Below are positions 58,570 to 64,000 of a DNA stretch of 64,000 bases, piece by piece; the first letter of the stretch is position 1; each line of letters opens with the position of its first letter. The translations under genes and the position numbers were made by a program. Location of the stretch: contig CAYFTR010000004.1 of assembly GCA_964346185.1 (NCBI GenBank), positions 16,045 through 80,044 on the forward strand. The letters run 5' to 3'. This stretch comes from JAAYJS01 sp964346185 (GTDB lineage Bacteria > Bacillota > Clostridia > Eubacteriales > Eubacteriaceae). Under the pieces are notes generated by a model, which had not been told where the DNA came from, made no database searches, and was given only the letters and a program-made list of their open reading frames with translations.

Positions 58570-58644
58570 TTTTCCAACTCCTTTTGCTATCACCGTTATA
58601 GCGATAACCTTGATTTTTTTAAAGTGGTCGTCAAGCAACACTAC
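58570..58644 (-). ncRNA. Candidate preQ1-II riboswitch of queT
   Basis: On the minus strand, from the predicted start: CTTGA (from 58635) pairs with TCAAG, enclosing CCACTTT; then GCTAT-aacggtg-ATAGC; then AAAAGGAG, the ribosome binding site. The order of stem, hairpin and site matches the streptococcal preQ1-II (COG4708) element, where the loop pairs with the ribosome binding site. Here loop CTTT can pair with AAAG. Matching is by eye only. Confidence 0.4.
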
Positions 58645-58650
58645 TAAGCT

Positions 58651-58678
58651 ATCTTAACATAAAAAACAAGAAGAACAA
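58651..58678 (-). promoter_or_regulatory. Promoter of queT
   Basis: Minus strand TTGTTC (58673-58678), 16-base spacer, TAAGAT (58651-58656). The start would be near 58644, giving a 75-base leader. Confidence 0.5.
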
Positions 58679-58719
58679 CTATTTTTAACCTCAACATTGA
58701 CGAAAGCACGGCGGCAAGC

Positions 58720-58748
58720 TTGATATTTTTCTGTTAGAATTGTATAAT
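58720..58748 (+). promoter_or_regulatory. Promoter of ptsH
   Basis: TTGATA (58720-58725), 17-base spacer, TATAAT (58743-58748). Confidence 0.8.
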
Positions 58749-58781
58749 TAATATCAATTAGTATGAAGAGAGGTACTATGA

Positions 58782-59057
58782 TTGATATCTAAAAAAATAA
58801 ATATAGGCAATCCCTTAGGCTTACATTCAAAACCGGCCTCTTTATTTGTCAATGAAGCTAATCGTTTTCAATCGGAAATATTTATTACGAAAGGCCGTAC
58901 CCGTGTCAATGCCAAAAGCATTATGGGTGTTATTATATTGTCGGTCGAACAAGGGGATGAAATATTACTGGAAATATCCGGTAAGGACGAAGAGTTGGCA
59001 ATGCAGTCGATTGTTGCATTATTGGCTTCCGATTTCGGCTTGGGGGGCGAAGCCTGA
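58782..59057 (+). CDS. ptsH: Phosphocarrier protein HPr
   Basis: 91 residues. Catalytic His15 (PLGLHSKPA) and the regulatory Ser46 (AKSIMGV) are both present, so it can act in PTS sugar uptake and be phosphorylated by HPr kinase for catabolite control. It supplies MtlF with phosphate. The start is TTG 58782, seven bases after AGAGGT. An ATG at 58778 in another frame opens a four-codon ORF across this start. No ptsI follows; cobS comes next, 33 bases downstream. Confidence 0.94.
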   Translation: MISKKINIGNPLGLHSKPASLFVNEANRFQSEIFITKGRTRVNAKSIMGVIILSVEQGDEILLEISGKDEELAMQSIVALLASDFGLGGEA

Positions 59058-59090
59058 AGGAATGAAGTTTCATTTCTTTTATGTACAGTT

Positions 59091-59825
59091 ATGCGAAAAT
59101 TACTCATTGCAATATCTTTCTATACCAGAATTCCGATTATAGTGAATGACGTCAGCGATGACGAGTTCTACGAATCGATGTTATTGATGCCAATCGTCGG
59201 ACTTATGATTGGCACTTTTTTGTTTCTATTTGCAAAGGTGGCGTACCGATACATTAATTCTTCAGGTATTCAGGCAATTCTCATCTTAATTTTATATGTG
59301 TGGCTCTCAGGCGGGCTACATCTCGACGGCTTTTGTGATACCCTTGACGGCATTTTATCATCAAGGGATCGAGAAAAAATGATGATCATCATGAAAGATT
59401 CACGTCTTGGCGCCTTTGGAGCAATAGGTTTAATTTTGTTATTTATGACCGTTTGGACATGTGTGGCGAGCGGTATAGCCCCGGAATTTTTATTTGTTGC
59501 ACCTATCGTCGGGCGTTATTGTGCCATTCAAAATTGCTATTTACTGCCTTACGCTCAAGGTGGCGGGGGACTGGGCAAACGCATTACGGAAATTACACAG
59601 CTCAAACACGTTCTCCTGTACTTGGTCGGGCTTATAGTTATAGCAGTCCTCATACAGCTGTTTTTACAGATCAACATTTTGCTACCGACCGTATTATCCG
59701 TTGCAATCGGTTTGCTGTCGACTTGGTATATTAAGAGAAAAATAGGCGGTATGACCGGTGATGTCATCGGTTTTACGATCGAATTTATGCAAGCTGTTTT
59801 TTTATTATCGGCAGCCTGCTTATAG
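59091..59825 (+). CDS. cobS: Adenosylcobinamide-GDP ribazoletransferase (cobalamin synthase)
   Basis: 244 residues, about six to seven membrane segments. The signature GGLHLDGFCDTLDG near residue 75 and the SRLGAFG segment are typical. It joins adenosylcobinamide-GDP and alpha-ribazole in the last steps of B12 assembly at the membrane. No other cob gene is beside it, so the pathway genes must lie elsewhere or the cell salvages cobinamide. Weak ribosome binding site; probably co-transcribed with ptsH. Confidence 0.93.
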   Translation: MRKLLIAISFYTRIPIIVNDVSDDEFYESMLLMPIVGLMIGTFLFLFAKVAYRYINSSGIQAILILILYVWLSGGLHLDGFCDTLDGILSSRDREKMMIIMKDSRLGAFGAIGLILLFMTVWTCVASGIAPEFLFVAPIVGRYCAIQNCYLLPYAQGGGGLGKRITEITQLKHVLLYLVGLIVIAVLIQLFLQINILLPTVLSVAIGLLSTWYIKRKIGGMTGDVIGFTIEFMQAVFLLSAACL

Positions 59826-59844
59826 ACATTTTATAAAGTTAGGC

Positions 59845-59850
59845 TATAAT
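59845..59850 (+). promoter_or_regulatory. -10 element directly before ygiQ
   Basis: TATAAT ends only 5 bases before the ATG at 59856, so the transcript would be leaderless or nearly so. No good -35 and no ribosome binding site are seen. Confidence 0.4.
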
Positions 59851-59855
59851 ATGAC

Positions 59856-61691
59856 ATGATGTATCAGCGTTCAAAAAAACCTTTGCCTTCGACAAAATCG
59901 GAATGGGCAAAACAATCAAATACTCCGCCGGATTTTGTACTGATTACAGGAGACGGCTATATCGACCATCCGTCTTACGGTGCCGCGATCATATCCCGCG
60001 TGTTGGAAAATGACGGGTTTTCCGTTGCAATGATTGCTCAGCCCAATTGGAAGGACAGAAAATCGGTTGGCCTATTCGGTAAACCCAAGTTGGGCTTTTT
60101 AATCACATCGGGTAATATGGATTCTATGGTCTCAAACTACACGGTTAATAAACGTAAACGACGTAAAGACTATTACACACCCGGCGGACAAATAGGTAAA
60201 CGCCCGGACAGGGCGGTTCTTGTGTACTGTGGTTTAGTAAAGGAAAACTATCCCGACAGTCCGATAATTATCGGCGGTATCGAAGCGAGCTTAAGACGCT
60301 TTGCCCACTACGATTATTGGGACGACACAGTCAGGCGACCGATTTTGTATGACTCTCGTGCAGATCTTTTGGTGTTCGGAATGGGCGAAAAGGCGATTGT
60401 GGATATAGCGGAAGCGTTAAAAGCGGGTATCTCCGTAAAGGATCTGACTTATATTAAAGGAACAGGATATCTTAGCGCAGAATTGCCCGTTGATACTGAA
60501 GTTTTGCCTTCCTTTGAAGAGGTATCTAAAAATAAACTCAAGTATGCACAGATGGCATCAATGTTAAAAGGTGCCAACGATCCATATTATGAAAAACCTT
60601 ATAGCCAAAAATGTCAACATCGGTGGATGGTGCAAAACCCGCCCCAACCGCCGTTATCAACGGCGGAGTTAGACAAAGTGTATGCCTTGCCCTATAGTTT
60701 GAAGACTTCACCCGCTTACCGGGAGGATATACCCTCTTATCCGGAACTTAAATTCAGTCTAACCGTTAACCGAGGGTGTTTCGGCAATTGTTCGTTTTGT
60801 GCCATTGCCTTACATCAGGGACGCTATATTCAATCCAGGAGTATCGAATCCGTTATAGAAGAAGCGAAATTGCTATGTGCTGAAGAAGATTTTAAAGGTT
60901 ATATCCACGATGTCGGCGGACCGACGGCCAACTTTTTGGAACCGTCCTGCAAAAAACAACAAACGCAGGGTGTGTGCAGAAACAGGGAGTGCTTATTTCC
61001 GAAACCATGTCCGAAGCTAAAAGTAGACCATACCCGTTATATGAATATACTCTCGGCCTTAGAAAAACTGCCTAAGGTTAAAAAGGTATTTATTCGTTCG
61101 GGAATCCGGTACGATTATGTGTTATTAGATAAAAAACAAACTTTTTTAAAACAATTAGTTAAAAAATATATCAGCGGGCAACTGCATGTCGCACCGGAGC
61201 ACGTTTCGGATCATGTATTGTGTTTGATGGGAAAACCGCCGATCGACAGTTATAACCGCTTCAAACATAAGTTTGAACAAATCAACCGACGTACGGGTCT
61301 TAAACAATACATCATCCCTTATTTTATTTCCGGTCATCCGGGATCAAGGTTGGAAGACGCCATTGCTCTGGCAGAATATTTGAAAAAAAATCGCGGGATT
61401 CCGAAACAAGCACAGGATTTTTATCCCACACCCGGCACCATAGCAACCGCGATGTACTACACAGGGCTAGATCCTGAAACATTAGCACCGGTATATGTTG
61501 CAAAAGGTAAAGAAAAACAATGGCAACGTGCCTGTATTCAATTTAATACGCCGAAAAATCACGCTATGATTCTGCAAGCACTAAAAAAAGCGGGTCGGGA
61601 AGATTTAATCGGTACAGGCCCTCGTGCTTTAATACCGCCTGACATCGGAAGGAAACCGCGAAAAATTAAACGCGAAAGGAAAAAGAAATGA
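59856..61691 (+). CDS. ygiQ: YgiQ-family radical SAM protein
   Basis: 611 residues. N-terminal YgiQ-specific domain (about 1-280, DFVLITGDGYIDHPSYGAA, IIIGGIEASLRRFAHYD), radical SAM core with C308-x3-C312-x2-C315 (GCFGNCSFC), and a C-terminal part with further cysteines (CRNRECLFPKPCPKL) and a lysine/arginine-rich tail. Members are widespread but without an assigned reaction. Tandem ATGs occur at 59856 and 59859. It overlaps the next regulator gene by four bases. Confidence 0.92.
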   Translation: MMYQRSKKPLPSTKSEWAKQSNTPPDFVLITGDGYIDHPSYGAAIISRVLENDGFSVAMIAQPNWKDRKSVGLFGKPKLGFLITSGNMDSMVSNYTVNKRKRRKDYYTPGGQIGKRPDRAVLVYCGLVKENYPDSPIIIGGIEASLRRFAHYDYWDDTVRRPILYDSRADLLVFGMGEKAIVDIAEALKAGISVKDLTYIKGTGYLSAELPVDTEVLPSFEEVSKNKLKYAQMASMLKGANDPYYEKPYSQKCQHRWMVQNPPQPPLSTAELDKVYALPYSLKTSPAYREDIPSYPELKFSLTVNRGCFGNCSFCAIALHQGRYIQSRSIESVIEEAKLLCAEEDFKGYIHDVGGPTANFLEPSCKKQQTQGVCRNRECLFPKPCPKLKVDHTRYMNILSALEKLPKVKKVFIRSGIRYDYVLLDKKQTFLKQLVKKYISGQLHVAPEHVSDHVLCLMGKPPIDSYNRFKHKFEQINRRTGLKQYIIPYFISGHPGSRLEDAIALAEYLKKNRGIPKQAQDFYPTPGTIATAMYYTGLDPETLAPVYVAKGKEKQWQRACIQFNTPKNHAMILQALKKAGREDLIGTGPRALIPPDIGRKPRKIKRERKKK

Positions 61692-62074
61692 AGAGAAAAC
61701 TCACAGAATCCATTGAAGACTATATCGAACGAATTTATTTGGACTATATGAAAGATAAAAGAGGGGTACGAATTACGGACTTGGCCTTGGCGATGGATGT
61801 CAGTAAAGCCAGTGCCAACGATGCCGTAAAAAAACTCAGAGCCATGGGTTATGTCGACCACGAAAAGTATGGTCAAATTTATTTGACGGAGTTGGGTCTT
61901 GCGAAAGCGGAAGAAATTTACGATAAACATTGTAAAATTAAGGAATTTTTGGAGACGGTTTTAGAAGTTCCAACAGATATCGCGGAAAACGACGCCTGCT
62001 GTATCGAGCATGTCATCAGCGAAGAAACTTTCGAGAATATGAAAAAATATATGAAGGATTTTCAAAAAAACTGA
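61688..62074 (+). CDS. DtxR/MntR-family metal-dependent regulator
   Basis: 128 residues. N-terminal winged helix (VRITDLALAMDVSKASANDAVKKL) and a helical dimerisation/metal domain with ENDACCIEHVIS, where Cys, Glu and His match typical metal-ligand positions of the family. It probably senses Mn(II) or Fe(II) and represses metal uptake. No SH3 domain, so MntR-like in length. ATGA overlap with ygiQ is an unusual partner; target genes are not evident here. Confidence 0.9.
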   Translation: MKRKLTESIEDYIERIYLDYMKDKRGVRITDLALAMDVSKASANDAVKKLRAMGYVDHEKYGQIYLTELGLAKAEEIYDKHCKIKEFLETVLEVPTDIAENDACCIEHVISEETFENMKKYMKDFQKN

Positions 62075-62098
62075 GCAGCTGTATCAGCTGCTTTTTTC
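62074..62098 (+). terminator. Rho-independent terminator after the DtxR-family gene
   Basis: AGCAGCTG (62074-62081) pairs with CAGCTGCT (62085-62092), 3-base loop, then TTTTTTCTT. The stem begins at the last base of the stop codon, and the next gene starts 14 bases after it. Confidence 0.85.
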
Positions 62099-62111
62099 TT
62101 ATGAGCATACT

Positions 62112-63737
62112 ATGAACCATTCAATCATCAACATCACAGATATCAACGCAAAAGGTCAAGGTGTCGGACGGCTCGACAATAAAGTTGCTTTTGTTGACCA
62201 TACCGCTCCCGGCGATTTGGCAGAGATTATTATCATTCAAAATAAAAAGAAATACATGGTGGGAACCGTAAAAGAGTTGATAGAGCCGTCACCCGATCGC
62301 AGTAAACCGTTTTGTCCGTATTTTGAAACCTGCGGCGGTTGTCAATTGCAACACATTAAATATACGGCTCAATTACAACTTAAGGAAAAACGCATTCGTT
62401 GGGAATTACACAAAACGCTTGATACCGATTTAATTGAGTTTTTACCGATACAGGGTATGGCAAATCCGACAGGTTACCGTAACAAGGCACAATTTAAAGT
62501 CAGCAAGCAAGGAATCGGCTTTTATGCAAAAAACTCACACGATTTAGTGACCGTTGAGCAATGTCCTTTACAGGAGTTTAATACAATACATTTAATCGAA
62601 GCTTATCGAAAACATTTTTTAAAGGAGAATATCAGTTTTTATAATGAAACAACAGGACTGGGCTATTTTCGCGGACTTCATTTCAGAAGCAACTGCTTCG
62701 GCCAATTGATGGCTATTTTTGTGGTTAACGGTCCAAAAGATCCGGACTTTAAAAAAATGGTCGACGCTTATTTAAAGGATGTCCCTGAAGTAGTATCGGC
62801 CTATTATAACTACAACACGTTGTCCTCCAATGTTTTATTGGGGTCTGTCTCCGAACATATTTGGGGTCAAAAGGATTTTTATGACCAAATCGGGTCATTT
62901 ACTTTTAATTTAGGTCCAACCTCCTTTTTTCAAGTTAACAGAAAACAAACGGAAAAACTTTACATTATTGCCAAGAATATGATTAGCGAGCTGCACATCG
63001 ACACACTCTACGATTTGTATTGCGGTGTCGGCAGTATCGGTATTTTTTTATCCGATAGAGTTCATAAAGTTGTCGGTATAGAAATTGTTCCGGAAGCTGT
63101 AGAAAAAGCCGTAAACAATGCAAAACGTAACGGTATTAGCAATGCAACATATGCTTTAGGAAAAGCTGAAGAAATTTTCTCGAAAATAACTCAAAACAAA
63201 AAACTTAAAAACGATCTGGTTGTTTTAGATCCACCCAGAAAAGGATGCGATCGAGCTTTATTGGATACGTTAATTAAAACCGGTTGCCCCGCCATTTTAT
63301 ATATCTCCTGCAACCCGGCAACCCTTGCGAGAGATTTGGGTGTATTAACCGAAAATGGTTATCGGATAGAAAAAGTACAAGGTGTGGATTTGTTTTCGAT
63401 GACAAGCCATGTGGAGACGGTTGCCCTTTTATCCCACCAAGAGGTCGAGAAGACTATTTACATTGAGTATGAACCTAAAGATAATGAGATAATACCTTAT
63501 AAAGATGCTACTTATGAGGAAATCAAAGCGTGGATAAAGAAGACGTATGGGTTCAATGTGACGAACTTATACATTGGTCAAGCTAAGGAAAAGTTTGGAC
63601 TGGCAAAGAGGAAAAACTATAATTTGAGCAAAAAAGAAGACCAAGTTGTTCCTAAGTGTCCTGAAGAGAAAATGGAAGCCATAAAAGAAGCTTTTATCCA
63701 TTTTAAGATGATTGATGAGTGGAGAAAAAAGAAGTAG
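62112..63737 (+). CDS. rlmD: 23S rRNA (uracil-C5)-methyltransferase RlmD/RumA type with C-terminal extension
   Basis: 541 residues. TRAM domain (1-60), 4Fe-4S cysteines CPYFETCGGCQLQH (about 69-80) plus the later Cys of EQCPL, SAM-binding LYDLYCGVGSIG, and catalytic YISCNPATLARDL. Probably makes m5U1939 in 23S rRNA. The core ends with HVETVALLS at about residue 443; a further 100 residues (ATYEEIKAWIKKTYGF...KCPEEKMEAIKEAFIHFKMI) form a small helical tail, seen in many clostridial homologues as I recall. No ribosome binding site is visible before the ATG. Confidence 0.93.
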   Translation: MNHSIINITDINAKGQGVGRLDNKVAFVDHTAPGDLAEIIIIQNKKKYMVGTVKELIEPSPDRSKPFCPYFETCGGCQLQHIKYTAQLQLKEKRIRWELHKTLDTDLIEFLPIQGMANPTGYRNKAQFKVSKQGIGFYAKNSHDLVTVEQCPLQEFNTIHLIEAYRKHFLKENISFYNETTGLGYFRGLHFRSNCFGQLMAIFVVNGPKDPDFKKMVDAYLKDVPEVVSAYYNYNTLSSNVLLGSVSEHIWGQKDFYDQIGSFTFNLGPTSFFQVNRKQTEKLYIIAKNMISELHIDTLYDLYCGVGSIGIFLSDRVHKVVGIEIVPEAVEKAVNNAKRNGISNATYALGKAEEIFSKITQNKKLKNDLVVLDPPRKGCDRALLDTLIKTGCPAILYISCNPATLARDLGVLTENGYRIEKVQGVDLFSMTSHVETVALLSHQEVEKTIYIEYEPKDNEIIPYKDATYEEIKAWIKKTYGFNVTNLYIGQAKEKFGLAKRKNYNLSKKEDQVVPKCPEEKMEAIKEAFIHFKMIDEWRKKK

Positions 63738-63846
63738 GAAGCCACAGTATCAATTTTAAAGGGTGTTTTAGGATTTAGACTACTCATTTATTGTCTAAGG
63801 GCTTAAAACGACTTAGAAGAGCAAATATGGGCTTATATAGAAAATA

Positions 63847-63888
63847 AAGGCAAGACGGACTGTGATAGTCTATCTTGCCTTATTTTGT
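63847..63888 (+). terminator. Bidirectional terminator after rlmD
   Basis: AAGGCAAGA (63847-63855) pairs with TCTTGCCTT (63873-63881) with an inner GACT/AGTC stem, then ATTTTG; the opposite strand also ends in a T-rich run. The 109 bases between rlmD and this hairpin show no gene. Confidence 0.85.
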
Positions 63889-64000
63889 TAATGAAAGTTT
63901 GGAGCTGGGACACAATCCCAAGATGTTCCGAAATGTGTCACACCTAAGATGTATAAATCTAGCTCATTATCATAAAAGATTAGTTCATCGGTATGGTCCA
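63888..64000 (-). CDS. 3' end of an unidentified protein gene, cut by the window
   Basis: The minus strand is open from the window edge to TAA at 63888-63890: 36 codons including DELIFYDNELDLYILGVTHFGTSWDCV. The residue pattern (amphipathic, with GVTHFGTSWD) looks like real coding sequence. It ends beside a terminator that can work on this strand. I do not recognise the family; the N-terminal part is outside the window. Confidence 0.5.
   Translation of the reverse strand, partial: DHTDELIFYDNELDLYILGVTHFGTSWDCVPAPNFH

Noticed and set aside
1..64000. CRISPR arrays, tRNA or rRNA genes, insertion sequences, attachment sites, prophage
   Set aside because: None seen: no regularly spaced repeats, no cloverleaf or rRNA signatures, no transposase or integrase reading frames.

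Overview
The window looks like chromosomal DNA from a low-GC Gram-positive bacterium (Bacillota), most likely an anaerobic or facultative clostridial/tissierellial lineage. This placement is inferred from gene content: a V-type ATPase operon, FabK-type fatty acid synthesis, radical SAM proteins, GlnRS rather than only GatCAB-type decoding, a YtvI-like permease, AGGAGG ribosome binding sites, and TTG/GTG starts beside strong Shine-Dalgarno sequences. No rRNA, tRNA, CRISPR array, prophage or insertion sequence was seen.

Layout. 1-7.5 kb: housekeeping genes (3' part of ychF, a B12-binding radical SAM gene, a cyclophilin, a phosphatase, phoH-ybeY-era-recO, a glyoxalase). 7.6-11.1 kb: mannitol PTS and dehydrogenase (mtlA-mtlF-mtlD); MtlA carries a second IIB-like domain without the cysteine. 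11.1-15.3 kb: polyamine ABC operon potABCD behind a structured leader with a 20-codon upstream ORF, followed by a candidate hairpin RNA. 15.3-26.2 kb: a complete type II fatty-acid operon, acpP-accB-accC-accD-accA-fabH-fabK-(fabX-like)-fabD-fabG-fabF-fabZ plus a FabT-like MarR gene. 26.2-29.1 kb, minus strand: copA-csoR, with a CopZ chaperone nested in frame at the 3' end of copA. 29.1-37.7 kb: nine-gene V-type ATPase operon. 37.8-39.5 kb, minus: glnS. 39.7-43.1 kb: a ribbon-helix-helix protein gene in operon with clpB. 43.4-46.2 kb: a three-gene cell-envelope set (GT28 glycosyltransferase, polysaccharide deacetylase, LPG-synthase-like membrane protein). 46.2-52.3 kb: cobalamin riboswitch with terminator, trmO, and an oligopeptide/nickel-type ABC operon with frameshifts in two genes. 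52.4-58.6 kb: NAD-type isocitrate dehydrogenase, catalase, cupin, AI-2E/YtvI-type permease, VOC protein, and queT (minus) with a possible preQ1-II riboswitch. 58.7-64 kb: HPr, cobS, ygiQ, a DtxR/MntR-type regulator, rlmD with a C-terminal tail, and the end of an unidentified gene.

The strongest candidate for something undescribed is in accB (biotin carboxyl carrier protein). The gene is split into two frames. The 0-frame carries an in-phase A_AAA_AAC heptamer, followed after 8 nt by a stem-loop of about 15 bp that contains the 0-frame stop. A -1 shift at the heptamer restores a normal 148-residue BCCP. This is the full architecture of programmed -1 ribosomal frameshifting, placed at the committed step of lipid synthesis. 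The caveat is that two other genes in the window (46-52 kb ABC operon) also have single-base frame breaks without such signals, so an assembly error must be excluded. Other notable points are the internal copZ start in copA, a FabX-like putative unsaturated-fatty-acid isomerase, the double IIB MtlA, the RHH-clpB pairing, and the riboswitch-controlled trmO/ABC operon.
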